Below are positions 35,198 to 44,312 of a stretch of DNA of 64,000 bases, in pieces. How positions within the stretch are numbered: position 1 is the first letter of the stretch; each line of letters starts with the position of its first letter. The notes below the pieces were generated by a model. The model was given only the letters and a program-made list of their open reading frames with translations, was not told where the DNA came from and made no database searches. Origin of the DNA: Oceanobacillus chungangensis (lineage in GTDB: Bacteria > Bacillota > Bacilli > Bacillales > Amphibacillaceae); assembly GCF_003369565.1 (NCBI RefSeq), contig NZ_PIOD01000016.1, forward strand, positions 189,314 to 253,313. Reading direction: 5' to 3'. The position numbers and the translations under genes are program-made.

Positions 35198-36133
35198 CTA
35201 ATTCTTTTTTGTAAGGCGATCTCTTAATTTAAAGCCTATATCAATTATACCTAAGATCCTTACAAATGAAAGTAGAATTGTAGGGATAAATAATGTAAAG
35301 AGTACAGCTAGAATTGGGATTATGATTGGCAATCGTTTATGATGCGCGAAAAAGAATATAAAGGAAAATCCCTGGATTATCATCAATGTACCTGTAACTA
35401 GTGACGCATTCTGTAGTATTACAAATAGCGTACTCGCAGGATCTGTTTCAATTATAGAAAATACTAATACGATCATGTAAATCCATAATAAGGTCGATGG
35501 GAATTGCAATGTACGGAATGGTGGAAATCGCAATTTTTTCTTAAATAATTTATTAATAAATTTATAACCAATCCATTGTGTAAGAAACGCTAAAATAAGA
35601 GCAAGGAAAATTACAAACGCAGGGAGTAAATCCATTAGCAAATCACTTTGCATCTGAAGTAATTCTTCAAACTCCTCTGTTTGTTGATTCTGCATGCCTG
35701 CTTCTTCCATTAGATTACTACTCATCGTTATGGATTCTTCCACCATTTGATTCATATCTTCCACAATGTTCACATCAGCTACAACCTGTGTAAATACAAA
35801 TGAAAACAGCAAACCAATAATAAATCCAAATGTACCCCTTGCTAGGGTTTCATAAGCAGATAAATTCTTATAAATAGCATTTCCAATCATAATCCCGCCT
35901 AATCCCATCAGAACGATGACAGGCAGTGATAATAGCGTTGTAATAATTGTCCCAAATAAAATGGCTCCAACAAACACTATTAATGTTGGTTTCCAATCGT
36001 ATTTTGCAGAGTAGAGAATAAAGGGTACTGGCAATAAGATGGTAAATATCGGGATAAACATAGAAAGAAGCATGAGTATCATAAATACCGCTAAAAATAG
36101 TGCTCCTTCTGTTATTTTTTTTGATTGATTCAT
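35198..36133 (-). CDS. yybS: YybS family membrane protein (DUF2232)
   Basis: 311 residues with about eight membrane segments and a ~45-residue soluble Met/Gln/Glu-rich loop (residues ~125-165). The DUF2232 family is almost always found upstream of gdpP and rplI in Bacillales; its role is unknown, with resemblance to S-components of ECF transporters suggested. ATG 36133 follows GGAGAGG. It is the first gene of a yybS-gdpP-rplI operon. Confidence 0.9.
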   Translation of the reverse strand: MNQSKKITEGALFLAVFMILMLLSMFIPIFTILLPVPFILYSAKYDWKPTLIVFVGAILFGTIITTLLSLPVIVLMGLGGIMIGNAIYKNLSAYETLARGTFGFIIGLLFSFVFTQVVADVNIVEDMNQMVEESITMSSNLMEEAGMQNQQTEEFEELLQMQSDLLMDLLPAFVIFLALILAFLTQWIGYKFINKLFKKKLRFPPFRTLQFPSTLLWIYMIVLVFSIIETDPASTLFVILQNASLVTGTLMIIQGFSFIFFFAHHKRLPIIIPILAVLFTLFIPTILLSFVRILGIIDIGFKLRDRLTKKN

Positions 36134-36407
36134 TAATGCACCTCTCCAATAAAATTCAAAAATTAATTCCTAGAATAAATTGAACTCGGCTTACTACCAA
36201 GTATTATATATATATTCTATTATGATAACATGGTTTTTAGAGAAATGCGTGTCGGATATTGTTGAGGGAGTATTTCCCAGGTAATAATTTGTCGATAGTT
36301 GCAAAAGCAATAGAATGAAAGCACCAGCAAATATTCATCATCCATCTAAGCTTTTTTAGCTAACTTCTATTATAATAGAATAAGTATATGAATAAGGAAG
36401 GGAAATA

Positions 36408-36896
36408 ATGAGATTCTGGGAAATATTTGTAAGTAGCATCAAATTACCTACTAAAGAAGCAATGTTTAAACTCAATCGAGTGGGAATGGATTTTGCATTA
36501 TTTTACATGTTTATTCTCTTATTTATCGTTTCTACTCCAGCATTATTCGAGAGAATTACAGTCACAACTGGAATTGCAGGAGAGATGAATCTTATTTTCA
36601 AGGTCATTTACTTCTTTATCTTTTATTATCTACCAATGTCACTCATCGTATTAGGTTGTATCTCCCTCGTTGCATATATTGGTACATTTATTGCAAAGCT
36701 AATGCAGCGAAAATTACGGTATGCGATCATTTGGAAGTTAATTTCCTTTACAACAACTATTCCTTTACTAGTGTATACCGTTATGTCCCTCGTTTATTCA
36801 GTTAGTAATACTTATTTATTACTAGCACTCGTATACAGCATTAGTTTGCTAATTATCATGATTTCTCTCTATCCAAAACGACGGGTGCGATCTTAA
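36408..36896 (+). CDS. DUF1189-like integral membrane protein
   Basis: 162 residues with four to five membrane segments. The N-terminal FWEIFVSSIKLPTKEAMFKL, a soluble helix before the first span, is the pattern of DUF1189 (MFS-like half) proteins, although it is shorter than usual (~250 residues in that family). Function unknown. A good ribosome binding site (AAGGAAGGG) precedes ATG 36408. It is a plus-strand orphan between two minus-strand operons. Confidence 0.7.
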   Translation: MRFWEIFVSSIKLPTKEAMFKLNRVGMDFALFYMFILLFIVSTPALFERITVTTGIAGEMNLIFKVIYFFIFYYLPMSLIVLGCISLVAYIGTFIAKLMQRKLRYAIIWKLISFTTTIPLLVYTVMSLVYSVSNTYLLLALVYSISLLIIMISLYPKRRVRS

Positions 36897-36992
36897 AAGG
36901 TCAGCGCAAGTTTAGAAACTTACAGAGATGAGAAAATCTCGTTAGTTGTTGACAGTAGTTGAAAATGAGTCTAGATTCAAAGCTAATTAAAA

Positions 36993-37031
36993 AAACCTCT
37001 AAACCAAGCATATTGCTTTGTCTAGAGGTTT
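36993..37031 (-). terminator. Terminator of the rpsF-ssb-rpsR operon
   Basis: AAACCTCTAAAC pairs with GTCTAGAGGTTT; on the minus strand it is followed by a run of Ts. Confidence 0.9.
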
Positions 37032-37038
37032 CTTCTTA

Positions 37039-37272
37039 TTACTCAGATACGAATGGTAATAATGCCATTACGCGAGCACGCTTGATTGCTACTGTAAGTT
37101 TACGTTGATATTTTGCAGATGTTCCAGTTACACGACGAGGAAGAATTTTTCCACGTTCTGAAATGAAACGTCTTAGTAAATCAACATCTTTATAGTCAAT
37201 GTGCGTAATACCGTTTGCTGTAAAGTAACATACTTTACGACGTTTAGCACGTCCACGACGAACTCCTGCCAT
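37039..37272 (-). CDS. rpsR: 30S ribosomal protein S18
   Basis: 77 residues, with the conserved core [20 protein letters not shown] and [19 protein letters not shown]18 binds 16S rRNA with S6 in the platform of the small subunit. It is the last gene of rpsF-ssb-rpsR. The [21 protein letters not shown]-terminus retains one Cys of the former zinc-binding set (C- type). Confidence 0.98.
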   Translation of the reverse strand: MAGVRRGRAKRRKVCYFTANGITHIDYKDVDLLRRFISERGKILPRRVTGTSAKYQRKLTVAIKRARVMALLPFVSE

Positions 37273-37315
37273 TGATACCCCTCCTTTTTATGTTTAAGGA
37301 TGTTCGGACATCCTT

Positions 37316-37828
37316 TTAGAATGGTAAATCATCATCTGATATATCGATAGGCGCTCCATTATTTTTAAATGGGTCCTCAAAATTATTGTTTTGATTTTGG
37401 TTTTGTTGATATTGATTCTGGTTTTGATATTGGTTCTGATTTTGGTACTGATTCTGATTTTGCCCGTTTCCTGATGTGTTTTGTCCTCTGTCCCCTGAAG
37501 AAGCAGAACCTTTTGATTCCAAGAATTGTACACTTTCAGCAACGATTTCTGTTACATACACAGTTTTACCATCTTGACCTTCATAGCTACGCGTTTGTAC
37601 ACGTCCATCGACACCAATCAAATTACCTTTTTTCATATAATTTGCCAGGTTCTCAGCTGGTCTACGCCAAACAACACAATTAATAAAGTCTGCTTCACGA
37701 TTTCCTTCCTGATTAGAGAAAGGGCGATTCACTGCAATATTAAAGTTAGCAACTGCTACTCCAGTCGGTGTATAACGTAAATCAGGATCCCTCGTTAACC
37801 TGCCAACAAGTACGACACGATTTAACAT
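37316..37828 (-). CDS. ssb: Single-stranded DNA-binding protein
   Basis: 170 residues. The OB fold spans residues 1-105 ([38 protein letters not shown] core). A low-complexity Gln/Asn/Tyr linker made of NQNQYQ units follows, and the acidic interaction tip DISDDDLPF ends the protein. It protects single-stranded DNA and recruits repair and replication proteins through the tip. ATG 37828 is chosen, eight bases after AAGGAG; an in-frame GTG at 37837 overlaps the site. The repeated linker makes slippage-related length variation likely. Confidence 0.97.
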   Translation of the reverse strand: MLNRVVLVGRLTRDPDLRYTPTGVAVANFNIAVNRPFSNQEGNREADFINCVVWRRPAENLANYMKKGNLIGVDGRVQTRSYEGQDGKTVYVTEIVAESVQFLESKGSASSGDRGQNTSGNGQNQNQYQNQNQYQNQNQYQQNQNQNNNFEDPFKNNGAPIDISDDDLPF

Positions 37829-37843
37829 CAGAACCACTCCTTA

Positions 37844-38134
37844 TTATTGTTCATCTACTCGAATTGCAATATGACGAATAATATCTTCAGAGAACTTAGC
37901 TAGGCGATCAAATTCATTTACTGATTTATCATCACCGTTGAAGTTAATGATTACATAATATCCATCACGGTAGTCATTGATTTCGTAAGCAAGACGCTTC
38001 TTGCCTTTTTCGTCAACTTTTTCAATCTCCGCACCATTATCAGTTAGAATTCCGTTAAAACGCTCGATTAAAGCTGTTTTAGCGTCCTCTTCAATATCTG
38101 GGCGGATGATGTACATGATTTCGTATTTTCTCAT
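37844..38134 (-). CDS. rpsF: 30S ribosomal protein S6
   Basis: 96 residues; begins [19 protein letters not shown], with [19 protein letters not shown] in the centre. S6 pairs with S18 in the small-subunit platform. It is the first gene of rpsF-ssb-rpsR. An RNA structure matching the S6:S18 autoregulatory leader lies directly upstream. Confidence 0.98.
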   Translation of the reverse strand: MRKYEIMYIIRPDIEEDAKTALIERFNGILTDNGAEIEKVDEKGKKRLAYEINDYRDGYYVIINFNGDDKSVNEFDRLAKFSEDIIRHIAIRVDEQ

Positions 38135-38157
38135 CCGTTACACCTCCTTTTGGTCTT

Positions 38158-38203
38158 AGCGGCTCTTATATATTGGGCCTCGTTTCAAGCCCTTTATAAG
38201 AGC
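38158..38203 (-). promoter_or_regulatory. S6:S18 ribosomal-protein leader RNA
   Basis: On the minus strand GCTCTTATA pairs with TATAAGAGC, with an internal GGGC-TTGAAACGAG-GCCC helix, directly followed by CCG CTAAG. The stem with adjacent CCG mimics the S6-S18 binding site of 16S rRNA described for rpsF leaders. Excess S6:S18 complex would repress the operon. Confidence 0.75.
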
Positions 38204-38337
38204 AAGGAATAAAATTAATTACTCACAATAAGTTATTATACCAAATCACTTCATAGAAATCAAGCATTCGAGAGATCCTTTTTCGTTATACAAATAGAGT
38301 ACAAAAAACTTCCTATTTCAATTTCCATGACAGAAAA

Positions 38338-38588
38338 GGCCACGCCCACTCCAGCGCCCAACGACTAGCGAGACTTCCCTCACCTCATGACACGATAAAG
38401 GAGACTTGCCGATTGGTTAAACATGAGGCTTAGTCGCACTTATTCCCTTGTGGTGAAAGTCAACATCGATTCGCTAAAGCTCCCAAAGAGTTTCCTTTAT
38501 CTCCTACGAAGGAATGTCCAACACGTCGAACCACCCATATTGCGGGGCGCAGTCCGTACGTCGCTAAGCATGCGTTTACGCTTTTGTT
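38338..38588 (-). repeat. Structured GC-rich repeat family E, copy 1
   Basis: Starts GGCCACGCCCACTCCAGCGC and CGACTAGCGAGACTT, ends GGGGCGCAGTCCGTACGTCG and GCGTTTACGC (as read on +). It also contains the ATAAGTGCGACTAAGCC segment (38421-38443, minus strand) shared with the short repeats upstream of rlmH and yidC. Further copies are at 47014 (opposite orientation), 50528 and 60506. It occupies nearly all of the ychF-rpsF gap and encodes nothing convincing. Confidence 0.75.
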
Positions 38589-38589
38589 C

Positions 38590-39690
38590 TTAAACATTAA
38601 AACGGAAATGAATAACATCGCCATCTTTAACAATATACTCTTTTCCTTCTAAACGAACCTTCCCTTTTTCACGGGCATGTGCCATTGATCCTGCTTCCAA
38701 TAGGTCATCATAGGAAACCGTTTCAGCACGAATAAATCCACGTTCAAAGTCTGTATGAATAATTCCTGCTGCTTGTGGTGCTTTAATGCCCTTTTTAAAT
38801 GTCCATGCACGTACTTCTTGTTCACCCGCTGTAAAATAAGTAGCTAAACCTAAGAGACTATAGGATGCCTTGATTAGTTTATCTAAGCCAGACTCAGTAA
38901 TTCCCAAATCTTCCAGGAACATTTCCTTTTCTTCTGAATCTAATTCAGATATTTCCTCTTCGATTCGTGCGCAAATAACAATAACTTCAGCGTTTTCTTT
39001 TGCAGCATACTCTTTTACCTTTTGGATGTTTTCATTGGAATCATGATCAGCAACCTCATCCTCGGCCACGTTTGCTACATATAATGTAGGTTTACTCGTT
39101 AATAAATGTAGACCTTTGACAATTTTCCACTGGTCATCGGTAAATTCTAGCGATCTTACTGGTTTTTCTTCTTCTAAGCCTGCTTTTACTTTTTCAAGGA
39201 CATTAAATTCCTGTACTGCATCCTTGTCCTTCTGTCTTGCGAGTTTTTCAACTCGATGGAAACGTTTATTTACCGTTTCTAAGTCAGCTAAAATTAACTC
39301 AAGGTTGATGATTTCAATATCATCAATTGGATCGATTTTCCCTGATACGTGTGTGATATTTGGATCAACAAAACAACGTACTACTTGGCAAATTGCATCT
39401 ACTTGACGAATATGAGAAAGGAACTGGTTTCCGAGTCCCTCTCCCTTACTCGCACCCTCAACAATACCTGCTATATCGGTAAATTCAAAAGCAGTTGGTA
39501 CAGTTTTCTTCGGTTTAACTAATTCTGTTAATTTATCTAAACGGTCGTCTGGAACTTCTACAATTCCTACATTCGGATCAATCGTAGCAAATGGATAGTT
39601 TGCAGCTTCTGCTCCAGCCTGTGTAATTGCATTAAATAGCGTGGATTTTCCAACGTTTGGAAGTCCAACGATTCCTGCTGTCAATGCCAT
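38590..39690 (-). CDS. ychF: Redox-regulated ATPase YchF (Obg-related)
   Basis: 366 residues. G-domain motifs GLPNVGKSTLFN (G1), DIAGIVEGASKGEGLG (G3), and YVANVAEDE in place of NKxD, which is the hallmark of YchF/OLA1 and explains ATP rather than GTP preference. Coiled-coil insertion in the middle and a TGS domain at the C-terminus (KAPQAAGIIHTDFERGFIRA). It associates with ribosomes and modulates stress translation. ATG 39690 is used; in-frame GTG 39702 overlaps the AAGGAG site. Confidence 0.97.
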   Translation of the reverse strand: MALTAGIVGLPNVGKSTLFNAITQAGAEAANYPFATIDPNVGIVEVPDDRLDKLTELVKPKKTVPTAFEFTDIAGIVEGASKGEGLGNQFLSHIRQVDAICQVVRCFVDPNITHVSGKIDPIDDIEIINLELILADLETVNKRFHRVEKLARQKDKDAVQEFNVLEKVKAGLEEEKPVRSLEFTDDQWKIVKGLHLLTSKPTLYVANVAEDEVADHDSNENIQKVKEYAAKENAEVIVICARIEEEISELDSEEKEMFLEDLGITESGLDKLIKASYSLLGLATYFTAGEQEVRAWTFKKGIKAPQAAGIIHTDFERGFIRAETVSYDDLLEAGSMAHAREKGKVRLEGKEYIVKDGDVIHFRFNV

Positions 39691-39894
39691 GTAAACTTTC
39701 ACTCCTTAAGGATTCTTTCATCTGAACGCGTTCGTTAGTCTAATTATAGTTATTACTATAAAAAAAGACAAATACATAAAAAGCAAAAATAGGTAGTGAA
39801 ACGATACCTATTTTTGCTCTGTATCCTATCATAATCTCATTATCTGCATTCATTTTATCATTTTGAATGACTTTTCGTCTATGTTTATTAATTT

Positions 39895-40098
39895 TTAACT
39901 ATTTTCTTCTGCTTTTTCAAGCACTTTTTTCATCTTTTTTGCGAAATCTCTTCTCGGTATCATAACACTATGATCGCAGCCCTGACATTTTATGCGAATA
40001 TCCATGCCCATACGGATAATTTTCCATCGATTTTCTCCACATGGATGAGGCTTCTTCATCTGAACGACATCATTTAATCCGAATTGTTTTTCTTCCAT
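39895..40098 (-). CDS. yyzM: DUF951 family protein (YyzM)
   Basis: 67 residues; the DUF951 signature VVQMKKPHPCGENRWKIIRM and IRIKCQGCDHSVMIPRRDF carries two Cys-containing knuckles, suggesting nucleic-acid or metal binding. Function unknown. In Bacillus yyzM lies in the same place, between ychF and mscS-type genes. ATG follows AAGGAG. Confidence 0.93.
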   Translation of the reverse strand: MEEKQFGLNDVVQMKKPHPCGENRWKIIRMGMDIRIKCQGCDHSVMIPRRDFAKKMKKVLEKAEENS

Positions 40099-40375
40099 CG
40101 ATGTTTCTCCTTTTTAACTTCTATTATAGCGGATAATACAATTACTTGCTTCCTCATTTTAAACTATTTGGCTAAGATTTGTTACTATTAAAACCCCAAA
40201 CAGGTATATACTTGGCCATTCCACAAGAAGTTATTTTCCACTGACCTAACGCTTTACAATAAGACAAATAAGACGATATTAAATAACACAGCTAAAATTG
40301 AAAAAATAAAACAAACGTTCTACAATTATCTTAAGGAATGTTTATAGTAATACCAAATGATAGAGGGAGGAACAA

Positions 40376-41101
40376 ATGAAAAGTTCTGATTCTCAGTTAA
40401 AGGCCCGCGGGAAGATTACATTTGAAGATTTACAGTATTATAACACTCATTCAAAAACGGAGCTCTTAGAATTGATTAAATCTAAAGAAGCACATAAAAG
40501 AACGATCGCTGTAAGATTACTATCAGAGAAAAATGTTTTGAGCGATGATCTAATTTATTTGTTTCTTAACACTCTTGCACAAGAGAAAAAGCTTTATACA
40601 AAAATTGAATTATGTGATGCACTCTCAAAAGGTGGCAGGGAGTCTGCTAAGATTATGGTCGATTACTTAGGAAAGATAGGCAATAATCAACATAAAGTAT
40701 TACCTGCGGATGGTTTCAATAAGAATAGCTATCCTTTGCCGAGAGACATTATTGCCAGAACTTTAGCCCATATGGATGAAGAAATTCTACCAACATTATT
40801 GAATGTACTAAAAACAAACTATACCTTTAAGATTAGAGAAGTTATTGATGCAATAGGGTTTATTTGTTTTTACCGCAAAAAACATCGTCATTTTCAAATA
40901 ATTGATGCGCTTATACTATGTTTAAAGGACAATTACAATGATGACATTATCCGATGGAAATTGGTTCGGTCCTTTGAAAGTTTTAACGACATCAATACGA
41001 TTAAAATTCTCCAGCGTATCGAACAAGAGGATATTCAACTGATTATAAGAAATGAAGCGAAGCGGTCACTAAGCGTTATTAATAATCGTACGAAAGGTTG
41101 A
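40376..41101 (+). CDS. HEAT-repeat-like alpha-helical protein
   Basis: 241 residues, soluble and all-helical in appearance, with repeated units such as LLELIKSKEAHKRTIAVRLL, IIARTLAHMDEEILPTLLNV and DIQLIIRNEAKRSL, compatible with HEAT/PBS-lyase-like repeats. Such proteins usually act as protein-binding scaffolds. I do not recognise a specific family. A good site (GAGGGAGG) precedes ATG 40376. It replaces the mscS and yyaD-type genes commonly found here in B. subtilis. Confidence 0.75.
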   Translation: MKSSDSQLKARGKITFEDLQYYNTHSKTELLELIKSKEAHKRTIAVRLLSEKNVLSDDLIYLFLNTLAQEKKLYTKIELCDALSKGGRESAKIMVDYLGKIGNNQHKVLPADGFNKNSYPLPRDIIARTLAHMDEEILPTLLNVLKTNYTFKIREVIDAIGFICFYRKKHRHFQIIDALILCLKDNYNDDIIRWKLVRSFESFNDINTIKILQRIEQEDIQLIIRNEAKRSLSVINNRTKG

Positions 41102-41133
41102 AAAATGACTTACCAAGTGAATAAGTCATTTTT
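41101..41133. terminator. Bidirectional terminator
   Basis: AAAAATGACTTA pairs perfectly with TAAGTCATTTTT around a nine-base loop, starting at the stop codon of the HEAT-repeat gene. Confidence 0.92.
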
Positions 41134-41177
41134 ATATTATTATCAATCAACACAACTACAATACCGCTGTAGGTATA

Positions 41178-42200
41178 CTATTTATGTCTATCTGCATTAT
41201 TCCAAATTGGATATAGGAGTAAACGAGTAAGTACATATAAATTTAAAATGCCGTAAATTGGGTACGTAAAGCTAATTAGTGTCGAAAAACCAATTGATGT
41301 TAAGGGAATCATCACGACTAACAAAAGAATAACAATGGAGACAAACGACAGCTTAAAGTATTCCTGAATACGACTTACAATCCCAAGTATCCCTGCTGCT
41401 GCAGTTTTAAAAATCGCTAACCATAAAAGAATGGACATAATAATAAAAACAATAGCTGGATAATGCTTTAATATCGCAAATAGTGGAATTTCGTATAAAA
41501 TAATCGCCTGTTCAATTTGGATTAAACTATTATTGTAAATATAAGAAATAACCCCAAGGATAACTCCACTACTAACACTGGCGATGATAATCTCTTGCTT
41601 CGAATTAATTTTGTTACCTATCGCCCCGATTACAGCAATGATTGGCAGAATATTCAAGGCAGTAAATGGAAAAGCAGAAATCCAATTATCTTGCTCATGA
41701 ATATGAGAAAACAATGTCAGGTTTTGATCAACCATAAAATCTACAAGGACAAGCAAAAGTCCAATAATTAAGATTGGTACAATAACCTGATTCATCGATA
41801 GTAAACCATTAACCCCATTAATAAATAATAATATTAATGCAGTCACCATGATGCCAATTCCTAACCAATTTGGCACATTAAAGGCTTGTCCAGTAGCACC
41901 ACCACCTGCAATCATTACAATGGTTATCGTAAATAAATAAATTAATATCATGACATCATAAAACCCGGTTAACCTTGGGCCAACAATATCTTTTAGTACG
42001 GGGATATAATGAGTAGACTTTCTAGAATAGCTAATATTCATAATAACCATACAACCTATCGTAAAGAAGATTGAAACCAAAAGAATAGCTAGTCCACTTC
42101 CATGCCCAAAAAATTCCCATATTTCCCTACCAGACGTATATCCAGCACCTATCGTTGCACCAATAATTAATGACATCCATTTAAATCCAGCTCTCCACAT
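41178..42200 (-). CDS. YkvI-family membrane protein (APC-superfamily transporter-like)
   Basis: About 340 residues with ten or so membrane segments. The first span, WMSLIIGATIGAGYTSGREIWEFFG, is the YkvI family signature and recalls the GxG motif of APC-superfamily carriers and spore-germination GerAB-like proteins. The substrate is unknown. Of several starts, ATG 42200 (seven bases after GGAGG) is preferred over ATG 42203 and ATG 42230. It is divergent from yyaC. Confidence 0.85.
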   Translation of the reverse strand: MWRAGFKWMSLIIGATIGAGYTSGREIWEFFGHGSGLAILLVSIFFTIGCMVIMNISYSRKSTHYIPVLKDIVGPRLTGFYDVMILIYLFTITIVMIAGGGATGQAFNVPNWLGIGIMVTALILLFINGVNGLLSMNQVIVPILIIGLLLVLVDFMVDQNLTLFSHIHEQDNWISAFPFTALNILPIIAVIGAIGNKINSKQEIIIASVSSGVILGVISYIYNNSLIQIEQAIILYEIPLFAILKHYPAIVFIIMSILLWLAIFKTAAAGILGIVSRIQEYFKLSFVSIVILLLVVMIPLTSIGFSTLISFTYPIYGILNLYVLTRLLLYPIWNNADRHK

Positions 42201-42287
42201 CATCTTTCCTCCAATATTTTTATTATTCATGTATAGAAAGATATAAAAATCCGTATACTATACCAATATGTTTGTGGAGGATAAGCT

Positions 42288-42911
42288 ATGAATCTAATCA
42301 ATCGATTTTCAAATAATAATCAATCTTTCCGTATGCTCCATACAGAACCAGTATTATCAGAAACCATTAGCGGAAAAATTATTTCTTGGCTGCCGAATGC
42401 TGCTCGCGAGTACGTTATTGTTTGTATTGGGACTGATCGTTCCACGGGAGATGCCCTTGGACCATTGGTAGGAAGCTATTTTCAAGAATTGCGTCCAAGA
42501 CATATGACAGTATACGGGACATTGCATGATCCTATTCATGCAACGAATTTAACAGAATCGATTTTGAAGATTAATGAAATCCATACAAATCCATTTATTA
42601 TCGCAGTTGATGCCTGTTTAGGTAAAAACACATCGATTGGCCATATTATTACTGGGACAGGTCCGCTAAAGCCCGGAGCTGCTTTAAACAAGCCACTTCC
42701 GGAAGTTGGCGATATACACATAACAGGGGTAGTCAATATCGGTGGATTTATGGAATACTCCATTTTGCAAAATACAAGACTGTCAATTGTTGTTGATATG
42801 GCGAAGCAAATAACAGCGATATTAGACCATATCGATCGAAGACTAACTTCCAATGAAACCATTCCAGCCATCGTAACGATGCACAAACACGCCAGAAGGA
42901 ATATGGTATGA
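42288..42911 (+). CDS. yyaC: Spore protein YyaC (sporulation protease-like)
   Basis: 207 residues. YVIVCIGTDRSTGDALGPLVG and PFIIAVDACLGKNTSIGHI match YyaC, a protein related to the germination protease GPR and hydrogenase maturation proteases, expressed during sporulation in Bacillus. It has a conserved Asp-rich site (TDRSTGD, VDAC). In B. subtilis yyaC also sits close to spo0J-soj. ATG 42288 follows TGGAGGA. Confidence 0.95.
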   Translation: MNLINRFSNNNQSFRMLHTEPVLSETISGKIISWLPNAAREYVIVCIGTDRSTGDALGPLVGSYFQELRPRHMTVYGTLHDPIHATNLTESILKINEIHTNPFIIAVDACLGKNTSIGHIITGTGPLKPGAALNKPLPEVGDIHITGVVNIGGFMEYSILQNTRLSIVVDMAKQITAILDHIDRRLTSNETIPAIVTMHKHARRNMV

Positions 42912-43038
42912 CCTCCGAAGCATTGCAAGCAACTCTTTTACAAGTAAATACTTATTTAAAAGGATATTTAATAAAAGATTAGAACTGCAAATACGCTTTA
43001 AAAAATCGATTGTATTGTTGTTCGTTCTTAGTTGATAT

Positions 43039-43318
43039 AAATTGTGAACTAAGCGAAACGTTGATTTTCGCTGCGGACAGTCGTTGCTATTCCCGCAGGA
43101 CAAGGAAAGCTTCGGCAGCATTACATCGTAATTAGACAAATCGTTCTTTATTTTCGAAGAGTCTCCTATCCTTAGCTATAATCAACAGCCATAGGAGAGG
43201 GGGTGTTACCTCCTTTTATAGAGAGACAGTAAAAATAATTCTTGCACCACCCCAGCGAAGTGTATTTCTGGAGCGATTGGACCGAGAGCCCTTAGCACAT
43301 TAAACTAGTTCGCAGTTT
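43039..43318 (+). mobile_element. MITE-like structured element, internally deleted form
   Basis: 280 bp, bounded by AAATTGTGAACTA (43039-43051) and TAGTTCGCAGTTT (43306-43318), the same ends as the element at 20113. The left module (GGACAAGGAAAGCTTCGGCAG, GAAGAGTCTCCT) is retained, whereas the right module is reduced to its last ~40 bases (GCGAAGTGTATTTCTGGAGC). A further left-end-like AAATTACGAACTA follows at 43323. No coding content. Confidence 0.7.
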
Positions 43319-43341
43319 ATATAAATTACGAACTAATCAAT

Positions 43342-43377
43342 AAAGGCCATCAAGCTTTACTACACTTGATGGCCCTT
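43342..43377 (-). terminator. Terminator of the DUF554 gene
   Basis: AAAGGCCATCAAG pairs with CTTGATGGCCCTT around a ten-base loop. Confidence 0.88.
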
Positions 43378-43408
43378 ATTCTGCTTAACATTCAATTTTC
43401 TTTACAAT

Positions 43409-44113
43409 TTACAATAACTGATAAATATAATAAATAACTCCAACTGTAATAATAGAAGGCAAGAGATTACCAATACGGATATTTGTGATTTTCAGCAGGT
43501 TTAAACCGATAGCAAGAACAAGTAATCCTCCGACAGCGGTTACTTCGACAATTAAGCCATTTAAGAAAGCTTCCGGCAGCCACTTCTCAATTTGCGTGGC
43601 AAACAAAGCAATCGCTCCCTGATATAGAACAACAGGAATGACAGATAGAATGACTCCAAATCCTAGCGTTGTCGTTAGAACTAATGCTGTAAACCCATCG
43701 ATAACGCCCTTCGTAATCAGTACTTCATGATCGCCACGAATTCCACTATCTAACGCCCCAATGATTGCCATTGCACCAATACAAAATATCAATGTTGCTG
43801 TGATAAACCCTTGAGCAATACTAATGTTATCATTCGTCGTTGTAAATTTGCTGCCAATCCAATTGCCCAGACGATTAAGTCCCTCTTCTAAGTGAATGAA
43901 TTCACCAATTATTGCTCCGGATAATAAACTTAACAAGACAATAATTATTTGATCCGTTGCTATCGCCATTTGTAAACCTATCAACATAACTGCAAGCCCT
44001 ATTCCATGCATTACTGTTTCTTTGTAGCGTTCAGGTATTTTTGTAAAAAAGAGCCCAAGTACACTACCGATAATAATTAATGCTCCATTTATTAATGTTC
44101 CAAGCAATACCAT
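43409..44113 (-). CDS. DUF554 membrane protein (YdfK/YqgA-like)
   Basis: About 234 residues with seven membrane segments. LLGTLINGALIIIGSVLGL at the N-terminus and GAIIGEFIHLEEGLNRLG are characteristic of DUF554, a family of unknown (probably transport) function found near soj-spo0J in several Bacillaceae. ATG 44113 or TTG 44116 are both plausible (AAAGGA lies 11 or 8 bases upstream); ATG 44125 is too close to that site. Confidence 0.9.
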   Translation of the reverse strand: MVLLGTLINGALIIIGSVLGLFFTKIPERYKETVMHGIGLAVMLIGLQMAIATDQIIIVLLSLLSGAIIGEFIHLEEGLNRLGNWIGSKFTTTNDNISIAQGFITATLIFCIGAMAIIGALDSGIRGDHEVLITKGVIDGFTALVLTTTLGFGVILSVIPVVLYQGAIALFATQIEKWLPEAFLNGLIVEVTAVGGLLVLAIGLNLLKITNIRIGNLLPSIITVGVIYYIYQLL

Positions 44114-44161
44114 CAATATACGCATCCTTTGCTAGATTTTCTCTATAGATTAACACGAATA

Positions 44162-44177
44162 TGTTTCACGTGGAACA
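44162..44177. promoter_or_regulatory. parS site
   Basis: TGTTTCACGTGGAACA; its reverse complement TGTTCCACGTGAAACA fits the 16-bp parS consensus exactly. Spo0J (ParB) loads here, spreads and recruits SMC. It is located just downstream of spo0J, before the DUF554 gene. Confidence 0.95.
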
Positions 44178-44269
44178 ATTTTTCGACTTTTTCCCTCAGT
44201 TTATTTTAGGAAATTATTGGTCAAGCTGCCCTATAAACAATCATTTTTCTAATAAATCTGCCAAACAAA

Positions 44270-44297
44270 AAACTGACGACAGCTTTGGCGTCAGTTT
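44270..44297 (-). terminator. Terminator of soj-spo0J
   Basis: AAACTGACG pairs with CGTCAGTTT around a ten-base loop; Ts follow on the minus strand. Confidence 0.88.
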
Positions 44298-44312
44298 CAC
44301 TTATTTACGCAA

